From positions 25,907-89,906 of the forward strand of contig JAWXAT010000035.1 of assembly GCA_034439615.1 (NCBI GenBank): 64,000 nucleotides of DNA, written 5' to 3'. The stretch is from Oligoflexia bacterium (GTDB taxonomy: Bacteria > Bdellovibrionota > Bdellovibrionia > JABDDW01). Shown one piece after another: positions 1 to 8,974 of this stretch (positions are counted from its first letter, which is position 1; each line of letters opens with the position of its first letter). Under the pieces are notes generated by a model, which saw only the letters and a list, made by a program, of their open reading frames with translations, did no database searches and had not been told where the DNA came from. The translations under genes were made by a program, and so were the position numbers.

Positions 1-742
1 CAAATTTCATCATGGCTTGTGTTTCGGGTTCGCGGCCTTCAGCGATGTTGGTATTGCTGAGTACTGAGAAGTCAGGAAAGTTTCTATTTAAATCAAGACC
101 TCGTCCGTTGTAACGAGTGCGCGCTTCAGAACCATCGGGGTTCATGCTGGGCATGATATAAACCTCAGTATTATTGATGAGGGTTGTGATTTCTTGATTT
201 ACTCCGTAGCCTTTTCCTAAATCATCAATGAGTCTCATCATGAGTTCTCGACCCGTGATTTCATCGCCATGCATGCTTGAAACAAATTTTACTTCTGGTT
301 CTATTTCATCACTTTGAACATTGTCTGAAATTTTCACCATCCAAAGATCGCGGCCTCTGTGACTTTTGCCCAATGAAGTCAGTGTCATGATACTCGGATA
401 TTTTGCTTGGAGATCTTGTAAGCCCTTTGTGATTTGTGCATAAGTCGGATAATCAGCCATCGGGTCAAGTGGGTCCATGGGAATTTCTAAGCGCTTGTAT
501 GAAATCTTTTTTGCATCGAGCATCTTTTCAAAACCTGTAGGGCCATAAAGTTCATAGCCTTTAGAGCTGACGTGATCGATAACTAAACTTTTGCTATTTT
601 TAAATTCACCAAGAAACTGTTTATCTGGATCTTGAACAAAGACACCACTTTGTACGAATACTTCATATTCTTTATTTGCTGTACTAAAAGCTGTTATCGC
701 AACAGTGAGTATCGTGAGTAATGCAACGAGTCCGTGTTTCAT
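1..742 (-). CDS. M14-family zinc carboxypeptidase, 3' end outside window
   Basis: I translated this gene from the reverse strand; it starts at the ATG at 742 and runs off the left edge, leaving 247 N-terminal residues. Residues 1-20 form a signal peptide, so the enzyme is probably exported. A pro-region-like segment is followed by the peptidase M14 fold. HGDE at about 158-161 supplies the zinc-binding His and Glu, and the DLNRNFP stretch at about 217-223 is the substrate-carboxylate-binding motif of carboxypeptidases. M14 enzymes remove C-terminal amino acids from peptides or cleave cell-wall peptides. The second zinc His and the catalytic Glu would lie beyond the window edge. Family is confident; substrate is unknown. 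Confidence 0.88.
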   Translation of the reverse strand, partial: MKHGLVALLTILTVAITAFSTANKEYEVFVQSGVFVQDPDKQFLGEFKNSKSLVIDHVSSKGYELYGPTGFEKMLDAKKISYKRLEIPMDPLDPMADYPTYAQITKGLQDLQAKYPSIMTLTSLGKSHRGRDLWMVKISDNVQSDEIEPEVKFVSSMHGDEITGRELMMRLIDDLGKGYGVNQEITTLINNTEVYIMPSMNPDGSEARTRYNGRGLDLNRNFPDFSVLSNTNIAEGREPETQAMMKF

Positions 743-1080
743 TATATCCCCCATAAATGCATCACATAGTAAGTCGCCCCGTGCGACTGTGCCTGATGTG
801 TGTTGTGAAAATTGTATGGCTAGATTGGTTTTTGAAGCAAATGATTAATGTTTGGGATGTGTGTGTAATGAGCTTTCGAAGATTAGGGGCATGGGTGGTT
901 TCGTGGTGCGTAATGATTGTTTGATGAATATTTTGTGGCGGCTGGTTGAGGGGTGAGTGCCGCAGGAAAAATAAAAACAACCTGCAGAGAAAACTTGTCA
1001 TTAAAATAAATTATGGGAAAACCTGGCATCAAAATTAAGTGCAATTTACAGATTATTTAATTTGACGATGTTTTTGTGAA
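743..1080. other. Intergenic region between divergent genes
   Basis: This 338-base spacer separates the left-facing carboxypeptidase gene from the right-facing orphan at 1081. It must hold both promoters, but I see no convincing -35/-10 pair, hairpin or small gene. A 79-codon reverse open frame here has low-complexity composition (His, Thr, Ile rich) and no recognisable ribosome binding site, so I do not call it. Confidence 0.5.
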
Positions 1081-2166
1081 GTGGTCGATTCAACAATTAA
1101 GAATTTAATCTTGTATTATGAGCAAAAGGGTGTCACTGCTCAAAACATTAGTTTCTTAACTTCGGCTTTTTTTATTACTGTTACATCGTCATTTTACTTA
1201 GGAAATGAAATTCCGCCAAATAGACGCTATATTCTTGATTTTATCACAAGACATCTTGATCTGATTCTGCAGGCAGATCCCAATGGAGTTGGTACAAGAA
1301 ATACGGTTCTAGTTTTGTGTGCTATGACTATGCCTCATCTTTACGAAAAAGTTGTGAATACGATTCTTGCTCAGGCTCAAACATCTCGCACTGAAACTGA
1401 TATCAAAATTTTACCAGATCATATTCGAAATTTAGCATGGTCCCCCCTAGCTCGAAAAATTAACTATATGCCTGAATCTCTTTTCTTGCGTGTTTTGGCT
1501 GTGACACCAAATGAAGTTCAGGCGCTTTCAGCATTTGCACAATATGTAAGTAGGGCTGGTTATAGTTTAGAAACCACTCGTAGTTTCTACAGTCGAATAG
1601 AAAAACATCCTGATTTAGGTTCATCTGAAATTTGTGGTCTTATGAACGCATACGCAAAGTCAAATCTACCTATTCAAGAAAGAAAAATGGCGATTCAAAG
1701 ACTTCAAAAAAATCCAACAGGAGGCCATTTAATGCCTCCTTGTACTTTAATAGTCGGGCTGATAAAGCCGGATTTATTTTCAAACCTGATCGGCTTAGCT
1801 GATCAATACGTGTCCAACCAGAGTCATGAGCCCTATGTGCGTGGTGGCGCCATACTTGTATATGGTTTGTCTGACTTGCCGTTTGCTCAAAGAAAAGCAA
1901 AGATCGAGAGTGTATTAAGATCAAACCAATTTAGTAATGAATCTATGCAAGCTTTGATGCCTTACCTGATCGACGGATTCGGCATTACAAATATTGAACA
2001 ATATATGGAAATCCTACGTATCGTTGCGACATACCGCCAAATTGAGGATGAAAGTCAAATTGGATATGTGGTCAACTTTCTGAATACAACTAAATCGTTG
2101 AGTGATGCACAAAAAGCAGAAATTCGAAGGCTCTTTCATCTTCCAAAAGAAGTAAGCATGAATTGA
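1081..2166 (+). CDS. Hypothetical protein, helical, possibly repeat-containing
   Basis: I do not recognise this 361-residue protein. It starts at GTG; no clear Shine-Dalgarno sequence precedes it, so the start could be internal. There is no signal peptide or membrane segment. The sequence reads as almost entirely alpha-helical, with recurring blocks of 35-40 residues (for example around 145-200 and 255-300) that recall HEAT/TPR-like solenoids, but no consensus can be defined by eye. It ends three bases before the convergent ABC exporter gene, so it is a single-gene unit. Function unknown; coding status is supported by length and ordinary codon use. Confidence 0.6.
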   Translation: MVDSTIKNLILYYEQKGVTAQNISFLTSAFFITVTSSFYLGNEIPPNRRYILDFITRHLDLILQADPNGVGTRNTVLVLCAMTMPHLYEKVVNTILAQAQTSRTETDIKILPDHIRNLAWSPLARKINYMPESLFLRVLAVTPNEVQALSAFAQYVSRAGYSLETTRSFYSRIEKHPDLGSSEICGLMNAYAKSNLPIQERKMAIQRLQKNPTGGHLMPPCTLIVGLIKPDLFSNLIGLADQYVSNQSHEPYVRGGAILVYGLSDLPFAQRKAKIESVLRSNQFSNESMQALMPYLIDGFGITNIEQYMEILRIVATYRQIEDESQIGYVVNFLNTTKSLSDAQKAEIRRLFHLPKEVSMN

Positions 2167-2169
2167 AAT

Positions 2170-3966
2170 TCAATGAGCGACTTGTTTACTCAGCTGCAAA
2201 TTATAAAGCTTGTTGTAAATTCCACCAGACGCGAGTAGCTCATCATGACTTCCTTGTTCGGCGAGTTTTCCGCCATCAAGAACTAAAATACGATCGCATT
2301 CCAAAATAGTTGAAAGCCTATGCGCAATTATAATGCTCGTTCGCCCTTTGGTAACTTCTTTTGTGGCTTGTTGAATGAGCATTTCACTTTGTGAATCAAT
2401 GTGAGCTGTGGCCTCATCTAAAATCAAGACATCGGGATTAAACGCTAACACGCGAGCAAAGCTGAGGAGTTGTTTTTCTCCTGTTGATAGATTTGCACCA
2501 CGTTCTTGAATTTCTGCATCAAGCCCATGAGCGTGTTTACTTATGAGCTCTTCGCAGTTTGCTTTTATTGCAGCTTGTCTGACTCGTTCCCGTGAAATAA
2601 GTGGATCATTCAACGAAATATTTGAAGCGATGGTTCCTTTAAACACTAAGTAATCTTGTTGAACTACACCAATACGGCGTCTGAGTTCATGTTTATGCAC
2701 CGTACGCACATCTTGACCATCTAATAAAATACTTCCGCCACTATCAGTGTCGAGTTCATAAAATCCTTGTAGTAAACTCACGATAGTGCTTTTGCCACTT
2801 CCAGTTGCTCCTACGATGGCAATGCTTTGCCCAGGCTTTATTGAAAAATTAATTTCCTCAAGAACATTGCCCACATCACTTGTGTAGGCAAAGTGAACAT
2901 TTTTAAATTCAATGTGCCCCATGACTTTTGCCGGCATGAGTTTACCATCAATGCGTTCTTGTTTTTCATCAAGTACAGTAAAGATTCTTTCTGCACTGGC
3001 AAGGCTTGCTTGAAAGGTTTGGTATTTTTCTAAAATATTTCTTAACGGTGATAAAAAATCTTGTACGTGCATCAAAAATGCAATCAAAGACCCAACAGCA
3101 ATTGCTGATTGATCATTGAGCATTCCGCCATAATAAAGTGCAACTGTCACAGTTATAGCATTAAACCCGCTAAGCACGGGGTTTAGCCATGCCAGATACT
3201 TTAAGTTTTCTAATTGCACGTCTCGATAATCGGTATTGAGTTTTTTAAATCTATCGATGTGCCGATTTTCTTGAACGTAGAGTTGAATGACTTTCATTCC
3301 AGAAATATTTTCTGCGACAAAAGAATTAATCATGGCTAGACGTTTTTTAAGGCGACGTAAAGTGTCTCGCGCTTTTTGACTCAGCCAAATTGAAACCCAA
3401 AGCATCACAGGAGAAATTGCCAAAACAACCAACGTGAGTTTCACACTGATAAAAGCCATGGCACCAACGATAGCTATAAGGCTGATTGAATCTGTAAATA
3501 CGCTCACTAGACCCGCAGTAAAAAGATCAGCAAGTGAACTAAAATCATTTGTTACGCGAGTCACAAGTCTACCCACCGGGGTACGATCAAAAAATCTGAT
3601 GGGTAGTTTTTGAATATGTGAGTAAACGTTTGAGCGCAGATCATATATGACTTTAAGACCTAAAACTTGAAAGAAATAAGTTTCTGCAATAACCATCAAA
3701 AGTCTTAAGACTTCTAAAGAAAAATATACGGCACAAATTTTCCAGAGAAGTTCTAAATTTTTGGGCAAGATTACATTATCGACGGCATAACCAACAAGAT
3801 TTGGTAATATACGGCCAACGATAGTGTGAACAATCACAAGGCCCGTTACAAAAAGAAGGTGCCATTTATACTCAGCAATGTAAGGCCAAATACGTACGAC
3901 TAAATCTTTGTAGCGTGTACGTGCAGAAAGTACGTCTTCTTGCATGCCGCTATTTTGTTCGCTCAT
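2170..3966 (-). CDS. ABC exporter half-transporter, MdlB-like (canonical ATPase site)
   Basis: 598-residue type IV ABC exporter half. Six transmembrane helices occupy roughly residues 30-330, followed by the nucleotide-binding domain: Walker A GATGSGKST near 390, signature LSTGEKQ and Walker B LILDEAT with the catalytic Glu. The signature LSTGEKQLLSFARVLA matches the MdlB branch (LSVGQKQ in E. coli) rather than the usual LSGGQ. Its ATG overlaps the stop of the upstream partner (3963-5726) by four bases, so the two are translationally coupled and very likely form a heterodimer in the inner membrane. Substrate cannot be read from sequence; related pairs export drugs, lipids or peptides. Confidence 0.9.
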   Translation of the reverse strand: MSEQNSGMQEDVLSARTRYKDLVVRIWPYIAEYKWHLLFVTGLVIVHTIVGRILPNLVGYAVDNVILPKNLELLWKICAVYFSLEVLRLLMVIAETYFFQVLGLKVIYDLRSNVYSHIQKLPIRFFDRTPVGRLVTRVTNDFSSLADLFTAGLVSVFTDSISLIAIVGAMAFISVKLTLVVLAISPVMLWVSIWLSQKARDTLRRLKKRLAMINSFVAENISGMKVIQLYVQENRHIDRFKKLNTDYRDVQLENLKYLAWLNPVLSGFNAITVTVALYYGGMLNDQSAIAVGSLIAFLMHVQDFLSPLRNILEKYQTFQASLASAERIFTVLDEKQERIDGKLMPAKVMGHIEFKNVHFAYTSDVGNVLEEINFSIKPGQSIAIVGATGSGKSTIVSLLQGFYELDTDSGGSILLDGQDVRTVHKHELRRRIGVVQQDYLVFKGTIASNISLNDPLISRERVRQAAIKANCEELISKHAHGLDAEIQERGANLSTGEKQLLSFARVLAFNPDVLILDEATAHIDSQSEMLIQQATKEVTKGRTSIIIAHRLSTILECDRILVLDGGKLAEQGSHDELLASGGIYNKLYNLQLSKQVAH

Positions 3967-5726
3967 GTGTACCCCTGAAGTTGAAGGAGTTCACGATATG
4001 TACTACTTGTAGTGCGCAGTTCTTCTGGTGTGCCAAAACCTTCAATGGCTCCATCTTTTAAAACCATAATGCGATTACAAAGTGAGAGTGTGCTCAGGCG
4101 ATGACTAATAATAATTGTTGTGTGTTTTTGCGTTTCTTCTTTAAGACGACGCAAAATCAGGGTTTCAGTTTCGGCGTCAACAGCAGAAAGTGAATCATCA
4201 AAAATAATGACCGGGCTTTTACGTAAAAGTGCTCGGGTAATGGTCATGCGTTGTTTTTGCCCACCCGATAAATTTACACCCCTTTCACCAAGCATTGTGT
4301 CGTAACGCTGAGGAAGGGCTTCGATTTCATCTTCAAGTTTTGCAATTTGAGCAACACGTGTGAGGTGATCAACCGATGCAGTGGCTTCCATTCCAAATGA
4401 CATATTTTCTGTGATACTTGCGCTAAATAAAAATGTGTCTTGTGGAACCAGAGAAATATGTCGTCTCAAAGTTTGAAGTGAAATGTCATTGATATCGATT
4501 GAGTTAATAAAAATTTTTCCGCGCTCAACGGCATAGAGATGGCATAGAAGTTGTGCTATTGTTGTTTTTCCAGAACCCACGGGGCCGACAATTCCTAATG
4601 TGTCCCCTGGGTAAATATTCAAAGAAATATCTTTAAGTGCTAATCGAGTTGAGTAGGGGTAACTAAAATTTAAATTTTTAATTTCAATGAGACCATTTAA
4701 TTGAGGCTCAACAACTTGATCGATTTTAACAGTCGGCATTGAATTGTTAAGTTTATGCGCGTGTAGTTGAACATCAGGTGCTGTATTTAAAAACTCATCG
4801 ATGCGCTCAAGACTAGCGCGTGCTTGTGAGATAAGTGAAAACCCCCAACCTACAGCCGTCATTGGCCAAACCATTTTTATGATGTAACGTTGGAATGCGA
4901 CAAACCCACCAATGGTGAGAACACCGCCGAGAACATCTTTTGAACCAAGATAAAGTAAAACAACAACACCAACTGATACGCAAAATTCCATCACGGGGTG
5001 CATAAAGCTCTCAGCCCAAGCGACCGTCTGGCTATGATCTTGCCACTTGCAACTTGCGGTATTAAATACCTTCACCTGATTTTCTTCTTGAACATAACTT
5101 TTAATGATACGAATTCCGGTTATACCTTCTTGCGTGATGCCTGATAATTCACTGAATCTTTCTTGAACTTCGAGAAATCGTCGGTGAATCACGTTTCCTA
5201 ACCAATGAATAAAAAATGGAAGAATCGGCAAGAGCGCTAAAGTTTTAAAAGTCAGTGGAATCGATAGCGCCATCATGATTGGTGGTATAGTTAAAAAATA
5301 AAGAAATGCATCGGTGAGTACCAAAAGCCCCGGACCCATTCCCATGCGAATAGTTTCAACATCATTGGTGACTAAACTCATGAGTTCACCAATTGGATTT
5401 TTAGAATAAAATGTTGGCCCTAATTCTGTGAGTTTTTTAAATACCCGCTCACGCAAATCTTTTGCGAGGTTTTGATGAAATTTTCCAAATTGCATGCGCC
5501 AATGAAATCTCACAATGGCCAAAGCAAAAGTAATTATGGCAAAAAGTGCTGCGGTTTTTCCCAATTCATTAAGAGGTGCTTTATTTGTGATTTGATCAAC
5601 TCCACGCATGATGATCAGCGGAGGTAGCACATCAAGGATATTGGTAAGGACGAGAAAACCTATACCGATCCAAAAATAGCGGCCATAAAGTGCCATATAA
5701 AAACGTAAGTATCTGTAATATTGCAT
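3963..5726 (-). CDS. ABC exporter half-transporter, MdlA-like (degenerate ATPase site)
   Basis: 587 residues: an N-terminal six-helix membrane domain (about 1-320) and a C-terminal ATPase domain with Walker A GPVGSGKTT, signature LSGGQKQR and H-loop IIISHRLS. The residue after Walker B is Asp (IIFDDSLSAVD) instead of the catalytic Glu, as in MdlA and other heterodimeric exporters that have one degenerate site. It is the first gene of the pair and overlaps the MdlB-like gene by four bases. Together they make one asymmetric inner-membrane exporter. The small gene at 5736-6059 lies just upstream on the same strand, nine bases away, and may be co-transcribed. Confidence 0.9.
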   Translation of the reverse strand: MQYYRYLRFYMALYGRYFWIGIGFLVLTNILDVLPPLIIMRGVDQITNKAPLNELGKTAALFAIITFALAIVRFHWRMQFGKFHQNLAKDLRERVFKKLTELGPTFYSKNPIGELMSLVTNDVETIRMGMGPGLLVLTDAFLYFLTIPPIMMALSIPLTFKTLALLPILPFFIHWLGNVIHRRFLEVQERFSELSGITQEGITGIRIIKSYVQEENQVKVFNTASCKWQDHSQTVAWAESFMHPVMEFCVSVGVVVLLYLGSKDVLGGVLTIGGFVAFQRYIIKMVWPMTAVGWGFSLISQARASLERIDEFLNTAPDVQLHAHKLNNSMPTVKIDQVVEPQLNGLIEIKNLNFSYPYSTRLALKDISLNIYPGDTLGIVGPVGSGKTTIAQLLCHLYAVERGKIFINSIDINDISLQTLRRHISLVPQDTFLFSASITENMSFGMEATASVDHLTRVAQIAKLEDEIEALPQRYDTMLGERGVNLSGGQKQRMTITRALLRKSPVIIFDDSLSAVDAETETLILRRLKEETQKHTTIIISHRLSTLSLCNRIMVLKDGAIEGFGTPEELRTTSSTYRELLQLQGYT

Positions 5727-5735
5727 AGATGTGAA

Positions 5736-6059
5736 TTAAGTCTCTTTGTCTGGTCCTAAAATTTGTTCTAAAACTTTGCGATCTTCTGGAGATATTACCG
5801 TACTTTTTAAAAGGCTGCGAGCCTTGGCGCGTTGTTCTTCGGGATCATGTTTTAATTGTTTGGTGCCTGTAGGTTGTTCATCTTGAGTTTTTTCTTGTTT
5901 ACTCACTGCGACGACGAAAGCGGGGCTGGTGGCTGATTCTGATGAATCTTGGGTCTTTGATTTTTTTCTTTTAGTACTATGATGTGGTCCGTCGGAGAGT
6001 GGCTTTGCCTCGACGGCCTTTTGAGCGGGCGATTTAGATTTTTCTGCAATTTTGCTCAT
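5736..6059 (-). CDS. Hypothetical small Lys/Ser-rich protein
   Basis: 107 residues, highly charged and probably disordered for residues 1-70 (Lys, Ser, Pro and Glu rich), ending in a short helical segment around EEQRAKARSLLKS and DRKVLEQIL. No signal peptide or membrane helix. ATG start with a good GAGGA ribosome binding site just upstream. It is the first gene of a left-facing run with the ABC exporter pair and is divergent from the nuo operon. I do not recognise a family; the composition suggests a small binding or regulatory protein but that is only inference. Confidence 0.55.
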   Translation of the reverse strand: MSKIAEKSKSPAQKAVEAKPLSDGPHHSTKRKKSKTQDSSESATSPAFVVAVSKQEKTQDEQPTGTKQLKHDPEEQRAKARSLLKSTVISPEDRKVLEQILGPDKET

Positions 6060-6271
6060 ACATTATTCCTCGGCTTATTCTCAATTATGAAGGGGCACTA
6101 AACATCAGTACAAGACCGGTTTAAGAGTTAAAAATAACTCCCAGCGTTACTAAGATTTCAGTGGTCTAGAAAGATAGGTCTATGTCAAAGTAAGTCGATA
6201 CATCATATTTCGAAAACACTAAGCGTGTAGGGTATATAAGTAATGCACGGCAATTCAAAAAGGTAAGACAA

Positions 6272-6805
6272 GTGCCAGTACAGAATACGACAAATAATAT
6301 TCAAATTGAAGTGAACCCAAATGACATGGATCAAATGTTAAATACAGGGGTTCTCACGACTAAGGCCCAGCAGTTTATTAGTTGGGGAAGAAAAAACGCA
6401 CTTTGGCCACTCCCTTTTGGTACTGCCTGTTGCGGAATCGAATTCATGTCAGTTGTTGGACCTCGCTATGACGTTGCTCGTTTTGGTGCAGAGGTTGTTA
6501 GGTTTTCTCCTCGCCAAAGTGATCTGCTTATTGTCGCAGGAACCATTACTGAAAAAATGGCACCTGTACTTAAACTTATCTACGATCAAATGCTCGACCC
6601 TAAATGGGTTTTGAGTATGGGAGCTTGTGCTTCGAGTGGCGGTTTTTATCGTGCATACCATGTTCTTCAGGGAGCAGATAAAATTATTCCAGTTGATGTT
6701 TATGTCCCCGGGTGTCCACCGACTCCTGAAGCTGTTATAGATGGCATTATGAAAATTCAAGAACTCATTGGCTCAGGTAAAAAACGTTCCTACGCAAGAT
6801 CATAA
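6272..6805 (+). CDS. nuoB: NADH-quinone oxidoreductase subunit B (NuoB)
   Basis: 177-residue complex I subunit that carries the terminal [4Fe-4S] cluster N2, which passes electrons to quinone. Ligands are visible as the adjacent Cys pair C53-C54 (TACCGIEF), C119 (GACASSGG) and C148 ([10 protein letters not shown]). The spacing (65 and 29 residues) equals that of E. coli NuoB. The start is GTG with an AAGG-type ribosome binding site (AGGTAAG) just upstream. It is the first gene of an 11-gene run. nuoA, which normally precedes nuoB, is absent; the region upstream (6060-6271) holds the promoters for this operon and for the divergent gene. Confidence 0.97.
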   Translation: MPVQNTTNNIQIEVNPNDMDQMLNTGVLTTKAQQFISWGRKNALWPLPFGTACCGIEFMSVVGPRYDVARFGAEVVRFSPRQSDLLIVAGTITEKMAPVLKLIYDQMLDPKWVLSMGACASSGGFYRAYHVLQGADKIIPVDVYVPGCPPTPEAVIDGIMKIQELIGSGKKRSYARS

Positions 6806-6818
6806 GTAAAGGGTAGAA

Positions 6819-8498
6819 ATGAAAGAGATTTTAAAAAGAATCCAAGAAGATCTATCGCGAAATTTTCAACAGGAATTGAAATTTTCAGAATCCTTTGGCG
6901 ATTTTGTAATCAACTTTCCCAAAGAAAAAGTTGTACCCTTGATGAAGTATCTTAAAGAGCGCCATAAATTTGATTTTATGCTCGATCTCTGCGGCGTTGA
7001 TTACCCCAATAGAACAAAACGATTTGATGTGGTTTATCACCTCTATGCTCCGTCTACAAAAGCCCGTGTGCGCCTAAAGACTGAAGTTGGTGAAAATGAA
7101 ACCATTGATTCTATTTGCACTGTTTGGAAGGGCGCAAATTGGTTTGAGCGTGAAGCTTACGACATGTTTGGTTTGATATTTAAAAATCATCCCAATTTAA
7201 GAAAACTTCTCACCCATCAAAATTTCGTTGGTCATCCGTTAAGAAAAGATTACGACGCCAATCATCAGCAATCGACAAATTCAGTTGAACCTATTTGGTT
7301 TAACCCGGATCCAGAATATAAATTTGATCCTGAAAAACCGTTGGTGCCGATTAATATTGGCCCAAGTCATCCGGCAACACACGGCACACTTAGAATTATG
7401 GCAGAGCTCGACGGAGAAACTGTCACTCGCTGTAACGTGGAAATTGGTTATCTTCACCGCTGTTTTGAAAAAATGGCTGAGACACATCTGTATAACCAAA
7501 TTATTCCATACACAGATCGTTTGAATTACTGCTCAGCTCCTATGAACAATGTTGGTTTTTGTAAAACAGTTGAGCGTATGCTTGATGTTGAGCTTCCACC
7601 AAAAGCAATTGCCATGAGAGTAGTACTCTCTGAACTTTCCCGTGTGATTGATCATCTGGTTTGCATTGGTACCAACGCTGTTGATTTGGGTGCACTCACT
7701 GTTTTTTGGTATATCTTTGAACAGCGCGAACGGGTTTACACTTTGTTTGAAAAACTTTGTGGTGCGCGCCTCACAGTAGCACTCACACGTATTGGCGGGA
7801 TGGCTTATGATAATCCTCCTGGCTGGGAAAAAGAATGTCTTGAGACCGTAGCTGGAATCAAAAAAGCTGTTGAAGAATTAGACAATCTTCTCACAGAAAA
7901 TAAAATTTTTATTGGCCGTACACAAGGTGTTGGGAAAATCTCAGCTGAAGACGCCATCGCATACGGCTACACAGGCCCCTGCTTACGCGCAAGTGGTGTT
8001 AATTTAGATTTAAGAAAAGCTGAACCTTATTACGGTTATGATCAACTTGATTTTGATGTTCCCATCGGAACAAACGGCGACACCTATGATCGCTATCTTG
8101 TTCGTATGGAAGAAATGCGCCAATCACTTAAAATCGTCGAGCAAGTTTGTAAAAACATGCCCGCAGGTGATTACACAATTCGCGATAAAAATATTGTATT
8201 GCCTGACAAAAAAGATGTTTGGGGAAATATCGAAGGTCTGATGAATCACTTCATGCTTGTCATTAAGGGTGTGAGACCTCCGGTTGGTGAAATTTATGAT
8301 TACACCGAAGCCGCAAATGGTGAGTTGGGTTTTTATCTCATCAGCGATGGTGGCCCCAAACCGTATCGCTTAAAAGTGCGACCGCCGTGTTTTCCGATTT
8401 ATCAATCTTTCCCCGCGATGATGAAGGGCTCCTATGTGGCCGACGTTGTTGCGGCTCTGGGAAGTCTTAATATTGTAGCTGGAGAATTAGATCGATGA
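6819..8498 (+). CDS. nuoC: NADH-quinone oxidoreductase, fused subunits C and D (NuoCD)
   Basis: 559-residue fusion of the 30 kDa (NuoC) and 49 kDa (NuoD) complex I subunits, as in E. coli and several other bacteria. NuoC part about 1-150 with the family motif ANWFEREAYDMFG at 106-118; NuoD part about 175-559 starting at NIGPSHPATHG (179-189). The NuoD half builds the quinone site together with NuoB: the HPATHG loop, the GVNLDLRKAEPY segment and the C-terminal GSLNIVAGELDR are intact. Ribosome binding site AAAGGG precedes the ATG. The stop overlaps nuoE by four bases. The D-type paralogue at 13005 should be compared with this protein. Confidence 0.96.
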   Translation: MKEILKRIQEDLSRNFQQELKFSESFGDFVINFPKEKVVPLMKYLKERHKFDFMLDLCGVDYPNRTKRFDVVYHLYAPSTKARVRLKTEVGENETIDSICTVWKGANWFEREAYDMFGLIFKNHPNLRKLLTHQNFVGHPLRKDYDANHQQSTNSVEPIWFNPDPEYKFDPEKPLVPINIGPSHPATHGTLRIMAELDGETVTRCNVEIGYLHRCFEKMAETHLYNQIIPYTDRLNYCSAPMNNVGFCKTVERMLDVELPPKAIAMRVVLSELSRVIDHLVCIGTNAVDLGALTVFWYIFEQRERVYTLFEKLCGARLTVALTRIGGMAYDNPPGWEKECLETVAGIKKAVEELDNLLTENKIFIGRTQGVGKISAEDAIAYGYTGPCLRASGVNLDLRKAEPYYGYDQLDFDVPIGTNGDTYDRYLVRMEEMRQSLKIVEQVCKNMPAGDYTIRDKNIVLPDKKDVWGNIEGLMNHFMLVIKGVRPPVGEIYDYTEAANGELGFYLISDGGPKPYRLKVRPPCFPIYQSFPAMMKGSYVADVVAALGSLNIVAGELDR

Positions 8499-8974
8499 CA
8501 CAAAAGTCAGAGTTACCTTTAAAAAGTAAAACTTATATTCAAAAAGAATTAAAGCGTTACGAAGTGCGTGAGTCAGCATTAATACCTGCACTTTTTGAAG
8601 CGCAAAAAGTATTTGGGCATATCACACCTGAGGTCATCGATATTTTGGCTATGGAAATGGACATCCCTCAAGCACGGATTTCTGAAGTGGCAAATTTCTA
8701 CACGATGTTTAATAAAAAACCTGTGGGCAAATTTCATATTCAAGTTTGTACAAACATCAGTTGTGCCATGGTCGGTGCTCGAGAAACAATGGATTATATT
8801 TGTGAAAAAACAGGCAGTAAGCCTGAAGAAATTAGTAATGATGGGCGATTCACCGTTTCAGCAGTTGAATGTTTGGGTTCATGCGGAACAGCTCCTATGG
8901 CACAAATCAATGATGAGTATCATGAGAATTTAACTCATGAAAAAATCGATAAATTATTGGAGAAGCTTAAATAA
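8495..8974 (+). CDS. nuoE: NADH-quinone oxidoreductase subunit E (NuoE)
   Basis: 159-residue 24 kDa subunit of the NADH-oxidising module. It has the thioredoxin-like [2Fe-2S] cluster N1a with Cys in the pattern CTNISC and, about 36 residues later, CLGSC. An N-terminal helical bundle (about 15-70) docks on NuoF. Length is normal for the family. ATG overlaps the nuoCD stop, and the stop overlaps the nuoF start (TAATG), so translation is coupled on both sides. Confidence 0.96.
   Translation: MTQKSELPLKSKTYIQKELKRYEVRESALIPALFEAQKVFGHITPEVIDILAMEMDIPQARISEVANFYTMFNKKPVGKFHIQVCTNISCAMVGARETMDYICEKTGSKPEEISNDGRFTVSAVECLGSCGTAPMAQINDEYHENLTHEKIDKLLEKLK

Noticed and set aside
762..1001. 79-codon reverse open frame in the left intergenic region
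   Set aside because: Low-complexity His/Thr/Ile composition, no ribosome binding site, and it covers a region that should hold promoters.
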